Assembly (NCBI RefSeq): GCF_001403735.1
Contig: NZ_CXPG01000013.1
Span: 1 to 64,000 of the forward strand
Direction: 5' to 3'
Origin: Jannaschia rubra
GTDB taxonomy: Bacteria; Pseudomonadota; Alphaproteobacteria; Rhodobacterales; Rhodobacteraceae
Length of the DNA: 64,000 nucleotides
Shown: positions 1 through 10,430 of the stretch, one piece after another
Layout of the letters: each line of letters starts with the position of its first letter
Position numbering within the stretch: position 1 is the stretch's first letter
Translations under genes and position numbers: made by a program
The notes under the pieces: model-generated
Databases searched by the model: none
Seen by the model: the letters and a program-made list of their open reading frames with translations, nothing else
Told to the model about the DNA's origin: nothing

Positions 1-16
1 GAGGGTCTAAGTATAA

Positions 17-50
17 GGGGGTGCCACCTCGCTATCGAAGTGGCACCCCC
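17..50. terminator. Perfect 11-bp inverted repeat near left edge (possible terminator)
   Basis: Bases 17-27 (GGGGGTGCCAC) are exactly complementary to 40-50, leaving a 12-nt loop. No clean U-run follows on either strand; only ATTTT occurs at 55-58. It could be the terminator of a gene lying to the left of the window, or an extragenic palindrome. Confidence 0.45.
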
Positions 51-412
51 GCACATTTTCAGGAGAGCTTTGTCGCTATCTACCCCATGCTGGCGTGGAT
101 CAAGACACCAGCGGTTAGTGCTATGCGGTCTTGTTGATCAGCCCTTTCAGCCTGACCACCTTGCCAGAAGGACTTAGGCTCATCTCACCTTCGAACAAAG
201 CAACCGAGCCATCAATATTTACCGTCAGGGGCTGGCCCCTAGGGCGGCCTTTTTGCGTCCCGTCCGGCCCTTGGCGCGCCGAGGGACAGGCGCTAGGGTT
301 GAGGCAGTGCGGTGTCACACCCATGTGAATGGACGTGCATTGAATCCTGACGGAGTGGTGCGGATATGCCACGGACCCGTAGGCCCGCGTCTCCGGCTCG
401 AAAAAGGTATCT
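51..412. other. Intergenic stretch with no assignable gene, locally lower GC
   Basis: No recognised gene lies between the left-edge hairpin and degP. Positions about 120-230 are visibly richer in A/T than the surroundings. A minus-strand open frame (121-372) ends in a basic stretch followed by a short polar tail that looks faintly protein-like, but I recognise no family and see no ribosome-binding site for it. A plus-strand frame (131-328) overlaps it. The region before degP contains the small palindrome GGTGTCACACC at about 310-320, a possible regulator site for the protease gene. Confidence 0.35.
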
Positions 413-413
413 C

Positions 414-419
414 AGGAGG
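414..419 (+). promoter_or_regulatory. Strong Shine-Dalgarno that sets the degP start at a TTG
   Basis: AGGAGG lies six bases before an in-frame TTG at 426. The upstream in-frame ATG at 366 has no comparable site and would put about 20 charged residues ahead of the signal peptide. The site therefore argues for the TTG as the true initiation codon. Confidence 0.6.
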
Positions 420-425
420 AACCCC

Positions 426-1898
<1,473 letters not shown>

Positions 1899-1920
1899 TC
1901 CGACTGGATCGAACGATCTC

Positions 1921-1946
1921 AACGGGCGCCTTCGGGCGCCCGTTTT
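1921..1946 (+). terminator. Rho-independent terminator after degP
   Basis: A 10-bp stem (AACGGGCGCC pairing with GGCGCCCGTT) closes on the stable tetraloop TTCG and runs into TTTT. It sits between two convergent stop codons, so it may serve both strands. Confidence 0.85.
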
Positions 1947-1949
1947 CGT

Positions 1950-2678
1950 TCAGACTCGTTGCCAGACCCAGGCGCCCGCGAAAATGATGGCGATCAGCAC
2001 GGGCTGATGGATCAGGTAGAGGCTGAGCGCGTGGCGCCCCGGCCAGGCCGCCGCTTGCGCCAGAGGCCCCGGCTTGTCTGGACCCCAGGCCAGAAGCCGC
2101 GCGCCCCCTGCCTGCCCGAATGCCAGCCCAGCAAGGAAGGGCGCGAGCCACGGCACCATGGGCTCCCAGTCCATCATGGTGGGTATGCTGGTGCCCAGGC
2201 CGAGCCATAGTAGCCAATGCGAATTGAGCGCCTCGGACCGCAGGGAGGGAGCCGCGAACAGGACCAGCGCCGCCGCCAGTGCCGTCATCCCCCAAGGCGC
2301 GCGCAGGAACAGGAGCCCGATGAGGGACGACAGCGCGATGGAATGGAGGATGCCGAACCGCACCCAGGCGCCCGGCACGGCGACATAGGTTGCAACGCTG
2401 ACCCCGGCCGCGGCCGCGATCAGAAGCCCCAGCCGCTTCGCATAGGACGGCCAGCGCATCCTGCGGCCGTTGGCCAGCCAGAGGGACAGGCCGGCAAGAA
2501 AGATGAAGGACGACGCGATGGCGCGAGCCGAGAAATTCCAGCCGCCCCCAAAGGTCGTGCCGGGCGGCACGAGGCCCAGAACCTCGAAGTCGCGGCCGAA
2601 ATGAAAGACGGCCATCGCCAGAAAGGCCAGGCCCCGCAACCAGTCGATGGCAATCAGGCGGCCGCCGGTCCAGATCAC
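1950..2678 (-). CDS. DUF1624 / heparan-alpha-glucosaminide N-acetyltransferase-like membrane protein
   Basis: A 242-residue integral membrane protein of the DUF1624 acyltransferase-like family. It opens with the family signature RLIAIDWLRGLAFLAM, then HFGRD, and has about seven hydrophobic segments. The C-terminal SLYLIHQPVLI matches the conserved last helix. Relatives of the lysosomal enzyme transfer acetyl groups across membranes, but the bacterial substrate is unknown. It begins with GTG, and the GTGA at the junction overlaps the stop of the upstream lipoprotein gene, so the two are probably translationally coupled. Function beyond family membership is not established. Confidence 0.8.
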   Translation of the reverse strand: MIWTGGRLIAIDWLRGLAFLAMAVFHFGRDFEVLGLVPPGTTFGGGWNFSARAIASSFIFLAGLSLWLANGRRMRWPSYAKRLGLLIAAAAGVSVATYVAVPGAWVRFGILHSIALSSLIGLLFLRAPWGMTALAAALVLFAAPSLRSEALNSHWLLWLGLGTSIPTMMDWEPMVPWLAPFLAGLAFGQAGGARLLAWGPDKPGPLAQAAAWPGRHALSLYLIHQPVLIAIIFAGAWVWQRV

Positions 2679-3067
2679 ACGCCGTCCCGTCCGAGCGCGA
2701 TCAGTCCCAGGGCCTTGGCCGCGTCCATCGACAGGGTTTCATTGTCGAAGCCTCCGGTCCTTTGAAACCCGGCGACCGCGGCCTTGGTGTCCGAGCCGTA
2801 AAGTCCGTCCACCGGCCCGTCATAGAAGTCGCGGACCGCAAGGGCCCTCTGGACCTGCGCGATGAAAACGGGGTCGCGGTCCTGCAAGGCGCAAGGCACT
2901 TCGAACCAGATCACGTCGCTGTCATCATCGGTCGCGGCATCCTCCCCTGTCCTGACATAGCATTCGCCGGGGCGGGCGACAGGCGGCTTCTCACCGTCGG
3001 TCAGGGGCGCAGTTGGGTCCGCCGCGTTACAGGCGACAAGAAGCAGGGGGGGAAGGAAACGGATCAT
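2675..3067 (-). CDS. Lipoprotein with peptidoglycan-binding-like domain
   Basis: A 130-residue predicted lipoprotein: the short hydrophobic leader ends in the lipobox LLVAC with Cys13. The C-terminal half (about residues 65-125) has the PG_binding_1 pattern, including VQRALAVRDFYDGPVDGLYG followed by DTKAAVAGFQ. This suggests an outer-membrane-anchored protein that contacts the cell wall. The open frame continues far upstream, but nothing before this ATG resembles protein, and the leader fixes the start. Its stop overlaps the GTG of the DUF1624 gene. No enzymatic function is indicated. Confidence 0.8.
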   Translation of the reverse strand: MIRFLPPLLLVACNAADPTAPLTDGEKPPVARPGECYVRTGEDAATDDDSDVIWFEVPCALQDRDPVFIAQVQRALAVRDFYDGPVDGLYGSDTKAAVAGFQRTGGFDNETLSMDAAKALGLIALGRDGV

Positions 3068-3166
3068 GGGTCTCGACGGTTCAGCGCGACCCGCTGTCGC
3101 GCGCGCCCGATGGTTAGCGCAGGCGGCCCGCCGCGACAAACGGTCCCTGCATCCACCCCGCCCTGA

Positions 3167-3571
<405 letters not shown>

Positions 3572-3576
3572 CGGCC

Positions 3577-3976
3577 ATGATCCGCGCCCTGACCGTGGCG
3601 ATCCTCGCCAGCGCGGGCCCCGGCAGGGGCGGAGCCTGTCGCGATCACGCCCGAGGTCCTGATGGACGAGTTGGTCGGTCGGACGATGGCCTTCGTGAAC
3701 CCCCTGTCCGGTCAGGTCGTCGGTCACGAGCAATTCCTGACGCGGGACAAATCCCGCTGGCGCGGCAGCGACGGGTTCTGCGTTATCGGCCGCGTGATCT
3801 TGACGGCCGAGCAGATCTGCTTTCGCTATGACGACGGAATCGACGTCGATCACTGCTGGCTGCCATTCCGGGATGGCGACGACATCGGCTATCGCTCAGT
3901 CGGCACGGGCGAGCTTCAGATGATCGAACCCTCGGACCCTTCGCAGGTCGAATGCACGCCCAACCTTATGTCCTGA
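3577..3976 (+). pseudogene. Small secreted protein gene with apparent +1 frameshift
   Basis: Frame 1 starts at an ATG 5 nt after the ferredoxin stop and encodes a signal-peptide-like beginning (MIRALTVAILASA). It then degenerates, while a convincing protein continues in frame 2 to a stop at 3976. Removing one G from the GCGCGGGCCCC run near 3618 joins them into about 132 residues, with a cleavage region ASAAPAGAEP. The mature part, including GFCVIGRVILTAEQICFRYDD and two further Cys, matches no family I know. An annotator may instead call 3662-3976 as a CDS from an internal ATG. Either real decay or a homopolymer error explains it. The end overlaps the convergent hydroxyacid dehydrogenase gene by 11 nt. 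Confidence 0.55.
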
Positions 3977-5132
3977 CGGGTCCGGCAGGGCGCTGGCGGA
4001 TCAGGCGGGACGGCAGATCGTCCAGGCTCCGCGCGCCGATCTGGGTCATGTTGCATTCCATGTCCGCTTTCAGGATGTGGACCAGATGGTCGACACCCCG
4101 CGGCCCGAAGGCGGCCAACGCGAAATACCAGGCCTTGCCAAGGAACACGAAGTCGGCGCCCAAGGCCAGCGCGCGCAAGATGTCGAGCCCGCCCGAAATG
4201 CCGGAGCAGAAATAGACCGGCACCCGGCCGGCCACGCGGTCCACCACCGGCGGCAGCGCATCGAGCGCGGCCGGTCCGCCTTCGAACTGGCGTCCCGAAT
4301 GGTTCGAGACCCAGATCGCGTCCACGCCCATCCCGATCAGGCGGTCGGCATCGTCGGGATCCTGCACGCCCTTGACCACCAAGGGGCCGTCCCATTCGGC
4401 GCGCAGGGCTTCGATGTAGGCGTCGTCGGGATAGGTCCGTATCAGGCGCCCGGCATGGGTGAAGCTGTCTGCACCCGTGGATTGCGGCCCGTAGGAGGCC
4501 GGGAAGGCCATCGTCGGCATCCCCTTGCGCGCCATGCCCATGGCCCAGGCGGGCGATGTGGCGATGGAGGCGAGGATGCGCGGGGTCATCACCGGCGGCA
4601 TCGACACCTGCGCCCGGCGCTGCCGTTCGCGCCGCGATTCGCCCGGCACGTCCACCGTCACCACCAGCACGCGCCAGCCGGACGCCTTGATCCGCGCCAG
4701 CATGTCGCGGCGGATCTCGGGGTCGTTGACCGGGTAATGCTGGAACCAGCCCAGATCGCCCACGATGGGACCGGTATCCTCGGGCAGGGCGGCGGCCACG
4801 GTGCTCTGGCCGTAGGGGATGCGGTGGCGGGCGGCCGCTTCGGCAAGGTGACGCTCCGCATCGGGCCAGAGAACGCCGGCCAGCCCCACGGGGGCGATGC
4901 CGAAGGGCACGGGATGGCTGAACCCCAGCGTCGTGCGCGACAGGTCGGGGGTCAGTTCGCCCCGCAGGATCGCGGGCTTGAACCGCACCGCGTCAAGCGC
5001 GGCACGGTTGTGGGCCAGCCCCTGTTCGCGGCCCGTCCCGCTGTCGAGGTATTCGAAGGCGAAATGCGGCATGCGTCGCCGGGCCCGGTCGCGCAGATCC
5101 GACAGGGCGGGATGTGTGACGTCGAGATTCAT
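3966..5132 (-). CDS. FMN-dependent alpha-hydroxy-acid dehydrogenase (LldD family)
   Basis: A 388-residue member of the FMN-dependent 2-hydroxyacid dehydrogenase family (L-lactate dehydrogenase, glycolate oxidase, mandelate dehydrogenase). The catalytic base and substrate Arg are H278 and R281 in SNHSGRQ, and the flavin-contacting Lys is K254 (LVVKGV). The C-terminal phosphate-binding region reads CSGISGGLDILRALALGA, where the usual DGG is replaced by CSG. The substrate is probably L-lactate or another small hydroxyacid; the sequence does not decide. A glycolate-oxidising role would duplicate glcDEF at 55-59 kb. The quinone reductase gene is 42 nt upstream on the same strand. Confidence 0.85.
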   Translation of the reverse strand: MNLDVTHPALSDLRDRARRRMPHFAFEYLDSGTGREQGLAHNRAALDAVRFKPAILRGELTPDLSRTTLGFSHPVPFGIAPVGLAGVLWPDAERHLAEAAARHRIPYGQSTVAAALPEDTGPIVGDLGWFQHYPVNDPEIRRDMLARIKASGWRVLVVTVDVPGESRRERQRRAQVSMPPVMTPRILASIATSPAWAMGMARKGMPTMAFPASYGPQSTGADSFTHAGRLIRTYPDDAYIEALRAEWDGPLVVKGVQDPDDADRLIGMGVDAIWVSNHSGRQFEGGPAALDALPPVVDRVAGRVPVYFCSGISGGLDILRALALGADFVFLGKAWYFALAAFGPRGVDHLVHILKADMECNMTQIGARSLDDLPSRLIRQRPAGPVRT

Positions 5133-5174
5133 GGCCGCATCTGATGCACTTTTCCTCCGGCTGTCCAGCGCCCG

Positions 5175-6155
5175 TCAGCGGACCTTGAGGACGATCTTGC
5201 CGATGTGGTCCCCTGCCTCCATCCGCTCGTGGGCCTTCGCGGCATCGGCAAGGTCGAACACGCGATCCATCACCGGCGCGACCCGACCGGCATCGAGCAG
5301 CGGCCAGACCTTCGACCGCAGGCTTTCGGCCATGCGCGCCTTGTCCAGCACGCTTCGGGGGCGCAGGGTCGAGCCGGTGATGGTCAGGCGGCGCACCATC
5401 ACCTGCGCGAAGTTCACCTCGGCCTTCGGCCCACCCTGCGCCGCGATCAGGACAAGCCGCCCGTCGTCCGCCAGCGCCTTCAGGTCGCGCGGAATGTAAT
5501 CGCCCCCCACCATGTCGAGGACTAGGTTCGCCCCGCCCGCGTCGCGCAGCACGTCCTCCCATGCCACAGTGCGATAGTTGATGCCCGTGGCGCCCAGCTT
5601 TTCGCAGATCGCCACCTTCTCGTCCGATCCGGCCGTGGCGAAGACCCGTGCGCCCAGTGCATCGGCAAGCTGGATCGCCGTGGTGCCAATGCCGCTGGTG
5701 CCGCCATGGACGAGGAACCTCTCGCCCGCCTTCAGGCCCCCGCGGTCGAAGACGTTGGTCCAGACGGTGAAATAGGTCTCGGGCAGGGCAGCCGCCTGCA
5801 CCATGTCCAACCCGTCCGGCACGCGCAGGGCATGGTCGGCGGGGCAGATGGCGTATTCGGCATAGCCCCCGCCCGGCAGCAGAGCGCAGACGCGGTCGCC
5901 CGCATGCCAGCGGCTGACGTCGGGACCGGTCGCCTTGACCGTGCCGGAACATTCAAGGCCGGGCAGGTCGCTCGCGTCCTTCGGCGGGTCGTAGGTGCCG
6001 GCACGTTGCGCGACGTCGGGCCGGTTCACGCCCGCATGGTCCACCGCGATCAGGATCTCGCCGGGGCCGGGTTCGGGGATGGGCCGCTCGGCCAGGGTCA
6101 GGACCTCCGGCCCCCCAGGTTTGCTGATCTCGATCACGCGCATCGTCTCGGGCAT
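5175..6155 (-). CDS. NAD(P)H quinone oxidoreductase, zinc-free MDR family
   Basis: A 326-residue medium-chain reductase of the quinone oxidoreductase/PIG3 group. It lacks the zinc ligands of alcohol dehydrogenases. The N-terminal GroES-like domain contains HAGVNRPDVAQRAGTY. The dinucleotide-binding loop is HGGTSGIGTTAIQLA (about residues 149-163), typical of NADPH users. These enzymes reduce quinones or enones; the substrate here is unknown. The bluB stop lies 11 nt upstream, and bluB, this gene and the hydroxyacid dehydrogenase follow one another on the minus strand, so they may be cotranscribed. Confidence 0.88.
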   Translation of the reverse strand: MPETMRVIEISKPGGPEVLTLAERPIPEPGPGEILIAVDHAGVNRPDVAQRAGTYDPPKDASDLPGLECSGTVKATGPDVSRWHAGDRVCALLPGGGYAEYAICPADHALRVPDGLDMVQAAALPETYFTVWTNVFDRGGLKAGERFLVHGGTSGIGTTAIQLADALGARVFATAGSDEKVAICEKLGATGINYRTVAWEDVLRDAGGANLVLDMVGGDYIPRDLKALADDGRLVLIAAQGGPKAEVNFAQVMVRRLTITGSTLRPRSVLDKARMAESLRSKVWPLLDAGRVAPVMDRVFDLADAAKAHERMEAGDHIGKIVLKVR

Positions 6156-6166
6156 CTTCTGTCCTT

Positions 6167-6874
<708 letters not shown>

Positions 6875-6912
6875 CTAGGGCCTGCGCCAACGACGGGCAA
6901 GCCCCGGACGTC

Positions 6913-7599
6913 TCAGGACGGGTCGCGCCAGATGCCGGGAAGATCGCCGCGCGGCGGGCGGATCGGCGCCCTGATCTGGTTCAGGATCATGTTCGGCCCC
7001 GCCATGAGGCTTGACAGGATGGGCGACTTGCGCACCTGCGCCTTCATCTTCTCGATCTGCATGACGTCGTCGATCCGGCGGTCGAGAAAATCCCAGGTCG
7101 CGCTGTGCCCCTCTGTCTGGTCGCCCAGCCAGTAGAGCACGGTGGAAGAATAGACGCCCGCCAGCGTCGCCCGCTTGGTGTACCAGTTCACATCCTGCGA
7201 GGTATCGCCCAAGGCATCCCAGATCGCATCCGCCGTGCCCCAGACCGCCGCCGCCCCGTCCGCCGCATGGATCGGCAGCGCAAACAATGTGATGCCACGG
7301 CGAACCGCCTCGCGGTTGTCGCCCGCGATTTCGAGCCGCAGGCGGACCGCATGGGCGATCCGGTCACGGAACCGCATGTCGGTCAGATCGCCCCCCCGCA
7401 ACCGTTGCACCATCTCGGCGTCGCCTCGCCGGTGGAAGGCCAGGGCGAGGTCGATGGCCCCGCGCGGGAAGGCCGCGCGGCCCTGTGCCGGTGTGACATG
7501 GGCGTCCTCGACCGCCTTGCGGAAGGTCGCGGCCGACCAGCCGTCGAAGGCCACGTGGGGCAGGGCTGCGTCGATCATACGGTCTTTCAGGGCATCCAT
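6913..7599 (-). CDS. COQ9-family ubiquinone biosynthesis protein
   Basis: A 228-residue COQ9 homologue. In eukaryotes COQ9 is a TetR-fold lipid-binding protein that presents intermediates to the hydroxylase COQ7. Conserved features include the helix-turn-helix-like N-terminus (HVAFDGWSAATFRKA) and the C-terminal block DVNWYTKRATLAGVYSSTVLYWLGD, followed by TWDFLDRRIDDVMQIEK. GGAGGT is placed six nt before the ATG. The divergent arrangement with rpsU is the usual one in Rhodobacteraceae. The protein is cytoplasmic or membrane-peripheral and likely assists quinone synthesis. Confidence 0.9.
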   Translation of the reverse strand: MDALKDRMIDAALPHVAFDGWSAATFRKAVEDAHVTPAQGRAAFPRGAIDLALAFHRRGDAEMVQRLRGGDLTDMRFRDRIAHAVRLRLEIAGDNREAVRRGITLFALPIHAADGAAAVWGTADAIWDALGDTSQDVNWYTKRATLAGVYSSTVLYWLGDQTEGHSATWDFLDRRIDDVMQIEKMKAQVRKSPILSSLMAGPNMILNQIRAPIRPPRGDLPGIWRDPS

Positions 7600-7627
7600 T
7601 CGGACCTCCGGGGCGTTGCTGGGCTGC

Positions 7628-7656
7628 TGGACAAGATAGGGGACGGTGGCTATAGG
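7628..7656 (+). promoter_or_regulatory. Predicted housekeeping promoter for rpsU
   Basis: TGGACA at 7628-7633 and TATAGG at 7651-7656 are separated by 17 nt, a good match to a sigma-70-type promoter. It would start transcription about 50 nt ahead of rpsU in the gap divergent to the COQ9 gene. Confidence 0.55.
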
Positions 7657-7714
7657 ACCACTTCCTGCACCGATTTATCGGACAACTCCAACCTAGAAAG
7701 GTGGTGAAAACCAC

Positions 7715-7921
7715 ATGCAGGTCAGCGTTCGCGACAACAACGTCGATCAGGCGCTCCGCGCCCTGAAGAAGAAGTTGCAGCGGGAGGGTGTCTTCCGTGA
7801 AATGAAGCTCAAGCAGCATTTCGAGAAGCCCTCCGAGAAGAAAGCACGCCAGAAGGCCGAGGCCGTCCGCCGTGCCCGTAAGCTCGCTCGCAAGAAGGCT
7901 CAGCGCGAAGGGATGATGTAA
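7715..7921 (+). CDS. rpsU: 30S ribosomal protein S21
   Basis: A 68-residue, highly basic protein with the S21 signature: [27 protein letters not shown], then the Lys/Arg-rich tail [16 protein letters not shown]21 binds the 30S platform near the anti-Shine-Dalgarno end of 16S rRNA and supports initiation. AAAGGTGG lies about ten nt before the ATG. It is monocistronic, with a predicted promoter upstream and a strong terminator 30 nt after the stop. Confidence 0.98.
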   Translation: MQVSVRDNNVDQALRALKKKLQREGVFREMKLKQHFEKPSEKKARQKAEAVRRARKLARKKAQREGMM

Positions 7922-7951
7922 GATCGTCCGCTCGTCCGAGCCACGGAATCG

Positions 7952-7986
7952 ACCCCCGGCGACCGCAAGGTGGCCGGGGGTTCTTC
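7952..7986 (+). terminator. Rho-independent terminator after rpsU
   Basis: A 9-bp stem (ACCCCCGGC pairing with GCCGGGGGT) encloses a loop that can partly pair further, and is followed by TTCTTC. It lies between the convergent stops of rpsU and the lipoprotein gene. Confidence 0.75.
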
Positions 7987-8005
7987 GTTCAGGGGGTCAC
8001 GCCGA

Positions 8006-8629
8006 TCAGTTCGCGTAGACCAGCCCGTCGTCCGTGACCGCGCGGAGGGCCGGCTTGCCGGGCGAATATTCGTCGACCGTATCGTCGCGGATCTCGTGTC
8101 GGACGACGCCCTGCACCGTCTCGAAATCCTTCATGATCCGGTCGGGATACCAGGATCGCCGGACTTTTCCGAAGCCCAGTTCCCGCAGGATGCCACTGAC
8201 CGATTGTCCGCAGGTGGCCTTGGCGGCAGGGCCATGAGCCTCGACCAATTGCAGCGCACGCTCCGCGATCTCGGGCGAGACGCTGATTTCCTGGCTCACC
8301 ACGCGGTAGGTCGGACGCGCATGGTAGTCGATGTAGAAGTCGAGCATCGTCGGGGTGATGCCATAGATCACGTCGCCCCGTTCGGGCGCGGTCGGATGCC
8401 ACCACGTCCCTGCGGGATCGAAGATCACCCGCTGGCTTCCCGATACCATCAGCGCGGAATGGCCGCCCGACCCGGTCCGGTTGTTGATCGCCGTCAGCAG
8501 GGTCAGCGTCGGGCCACCTTCGGCCCGGTAGGCCCGGCTCTGGACCTCCTGCATCGGCGCATAGACGTTGTCAGCGCCGCAGGCCGCCAGCAACGGCAGC
8601 AGCAGCGACAGCGCGATCGCACGCAGCAT
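8006..8629 (-). CDS. Lipoprotein, possible permuted NlpC/P60-like hydrolase
   Basis: A 207-residue predicted lipoprotein: hydrophobic leader SLLLPLLAACG with the lipobox Cys at about residue 17. The mature part has a His in GSGGHSALMVSG and, much later, a Cys in ATCGQSVSGILREL. A His-first, Cys-later order is that of circularly permuted NlpC/P60 (YiiX/LRAT-like) cysteine hydrolases, so a fold of this kind is plausible but inferred from motif order only. The start is the ATG at 8629, 5 nt after the stop of the oxidase subunit IV gene; upstream frame does not encode a sensible leader. Probable operon partner of that gene. Confidence 0.72.
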   Translation of the reverse strand: MLRAIALSLLLPLLAACGADNVYAPMQEVQSRAYRAEGGPTLTLLTAINNRTGSGGHSALMVSGSQRVIFDPAGTWWHPTAPERGDVIYGITPTMLDFYIDYHARPTYRVVSQEISVSPEIAERALQLVEAHGPAAKATCGQSVSGILRELGFGKVRRSWYPDRIMKDFETVQGVVRHEIRDDTVDEYSPGKPALRAVTDDGLVYAN

Positions 8630-8634
8630 CGTGG

Positions 8635-8772
8635 TCAGGTCCGGAAGATGGCGAGGAAGACGAGGATCGCGATGATGAAGATCGTCACCCATTTGGTGAC
8701 CGTCATGAAACCGGCGAAGGTCTTTTCCTGCTCGGTCACATGCATGTTGCCCGGTTTGTGGTCGTCGGCCAT
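8635..8772 (-). CDS. aa3-type cytochrome c oxidase subunit IV
   Basis: A 45-residue membrane micro-protein beginning MADDHKPGNMHVTEQEKTF and ending in one transmembrane helix (about residues 24-43: TVTKWVTIFIIAILVF). This is the bacterial aa3-type oxidase subunit IV family, a single-helix accessory subunit of the terminal oxidase. The TEQEKTFAGF segment before the helix is the family hallmark. The gene lies away from the other oxidase genes, none of which is in the window. Its stop is 5 nt before the start of the lipoprotein gene. Confidence 0.88.
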   Translation of the reverse strand: MADDHKPGNMHVTEQEKTFAGFMTVTKWVTIFIIAILVFLAIFRT

Positions 8773-8833
8773 GTCCCGGCCCTCCTGCTAATGTCGCGTT
8801 CCGGCAGTCGTCTAGCCCAACTCCCCGCCGCTG

Positions 8834-9313
8834 TCACGACGCTGCGTCGGCATTGCCGCGTGCATCCTCCGCTTCCTCCAGCGCGCGGGCGAGACGGAAG
8901 CCGATGCGCTCGGGCACGGGCTGGTCGGCGGGTTTCTTCATGGCGCGCAGAAGCAGGCTGAGCTGGCTCACGTGCTGGATTACCTGCGCCATCTGCCCCG
9001 CCTCGTCCATGCCCGAAAACGTCACGAGGTCGGGTGCGTGAAACCCGACGCCCTGGATCCGCAGCACACCCGCCGGCCCGCCGGCGAAGGCCATGGCGAT
9101 GACCTGCGAGTCGTCCAGCGTCTCCTCGAAGGCCTTCAGGTAGAGGATGACACGCTGATAGGCCCATTCGGCCGGACTCCTGTCGCTCGGGCGGCGCTTC
9201 GCCAACGCCTCGGGAACCCGCACGGCATGGTCGCGCCCATCGGCCCGCAGGTCGGCGCAGCGGGGGATGGCCTCGGCCTCCATGGCTTCTGCGGATGTGG
9301 CGATGTCGTCCAT
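8834..9313 (-). CDS. DUF6173 family protein
   Basis: A 159-residue soluble protein that resembles the DUF6173 family of Rhodobacteraceae. It starts MDDIATSAEAMEAEAIPRC and has a central SPAEWAYQRVILYLKAFE. A QLIQHVSQL-type helix (here AQVIQHVSQLSLLLRAM) is followed by RIGFRLARAL. It has no signal peptide and no membrane segment, and its function is unknown. AAGGTG five to six nt ahead of the ATG supports this start over the longer frame. The MBL hydrolase stop is 43 nt upstream on the same strand. Confidence 0.72.
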   Translation of the reverse strand: MDDIATSAEAMEAEAIPRCADLRADGRDHAVRVPEALAKRRPSDRSPAEWAYQRVILYLKAFEETLDDSQVIAMAFAGGPAGVLRIQGVGFHAPDLVTFSGMDEAGQMAQVIQHVSQLSLLLRAMKKPADQPVPERIGFRLARALEEAEDARGNADAAS

Positions 9314-9356
9314 GTGCACACCTTGACCGGTGCCGCGACGGGGTGCAACCGGACGC

Positions 9357-10421
9357 TCAGGCGGCGCGCCAGATCCACACCCCGTCATCGCCTTCCGTCC
9401 GCGTGGCGCGCCCCGTCAGCCACAGGTGGTTCAGGTGAGCGATCGCTTCGAAGAAGGCGAGGCCGTACATCCGGTCGTCCACCTTCCGCTTGAACAGGGG
9501 CGCGAAACACTCGCCCCCCCGGCGCGGCGCGGCCAGATGCGCGTGCAGCCGGTTGAGCGCCGCGACGTGGTTCTGTTTCAGCGACTCCATCCGCTGGGGC
9601 AGCCCGCGATAGGGGGTCTTGTGCCCGGGCAGCACCAGTTGATCCCGCGCAGCAAGCGGCGCCAGCCGGTCACAGGCCGCCAGCCAATCGCCCACGGGGT
9701 CGCCATCGGGTTCGGTCGGATAAAGCCCGAGGTTGGGCGAAATACCGGGCAGAAGCTGATCGCCCCCAAGCACCAGCCCATCGCAGCCGACCTCATAAAG
9801 GACCGCATGTTCCGGAGCATGCCCGTCGCCCTGGGCCACCGCCCATGTGCGGCCACCCAGGGCGATCTGCTGCCCCGCGCGGATGCGGGTGTATCCGATC
9901 GGCAAGGGAGCCACGATGTCGGCGAAGTTGAAGGGACGTTCGGTCGCGCGCCGCGCCAGGACATCCGGGTCCATCCCGTACCTGCGGCAGAACGCGATGG
10001 TCTCGGGCGGCGGCACCTCCTGCACGTCGAGCGTCAGCATTCGCGCCATCAGCCAGGCCGTCCGCGTCATCAGAAGTTCGGCCCCCTGCGACTGCAGCCA
10101 TCCGGCCAGACCGACGTGATCGGGGTGATGGTGCGTCACCAGAAGCCGGGTGATCGGGTCGCCGCGCAACGGCCCGGCCATCAGCGTCTCGACGATGGCG
10201 CGGGTTCGGCGGGTGTCGAAACCGGTGTCCACCATCGCCCAGCCGCGAGCCTCGCGCAGGAAGAAGACGTTGACGTGGTCGAGCGCCATGGGCAACGGCA
10301 GTCGCGCCCAGAGCACACCGTCGGCCACCTCCGTCGCCTCGCCCTCGGCGGGCGGCTCCGTCCAGGGAAAGGTCAGGCCGGCGTAGCCATCGGGCAGGGC
10401 GTCGGGGGGTGCGGTATCCAT
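9357..10421 (-). CDS. MBL-fold metallo-hydrolase
   Basis: A 354-residue metallo-beta-lactamase-fold hydrolase. The metal-binding motif is VTHHHPDHVGLAG (about residues 96-108), with further ligands in GHAPEH and LGGDQLL and a late GHKTPYRG. A C-terminal helical domain of about 100 residues completes it. The family covers thioester hydrolases, lactonases and others. Because it sits 9 nt behind a long acyl-CoA dehydrogenase gene on the same strand, an acyl-CoA thioesterase-like role is plausible but unproven. Confidence 0.85.
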   Translation of the reverse strand: MDTAPPDALPDGYAGLTFPWTEPPAEGEATEVADGVLWARLPLPMALDHVNVFFLREARGWAMVDTGFDTRRTRAIVETLMAGPLRGDPITRLLVTHHHPDHVGLAGWLQSQGAELLMTRTAWLMARMLTLDVQEVPPPETIAFCRRYGMDPDVLARRATERPFNFADIVAPLPIGYTRIRAGQQIALGGRTWAVAQGDGHAPEHAVLYEVGCDGLVLGGDQLLPGISPNLGLYPTEPDGDPVGDWLAACDRLAPLAARDQLVLPGHKTPYRGLPQRMESLKQNHVAALNRLHAHLAAPRRGGECFAPLFKRKVDDRMYGLAFFEAIAHLNHLWLTGRATRTEGDDGVWIWRAA

Positions 10422-10430
10422 CCCGCCGAC

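Noticed and set aside
3966-5132. Glycolate oxidase of the plant GOX type for the FMN enzyme
   Set aside because: The fold fits, but a bacterial glcDEF complex is present and the sequence does not separate glycolate from lactate; kept as a hydroxyacid dehydrogenase.
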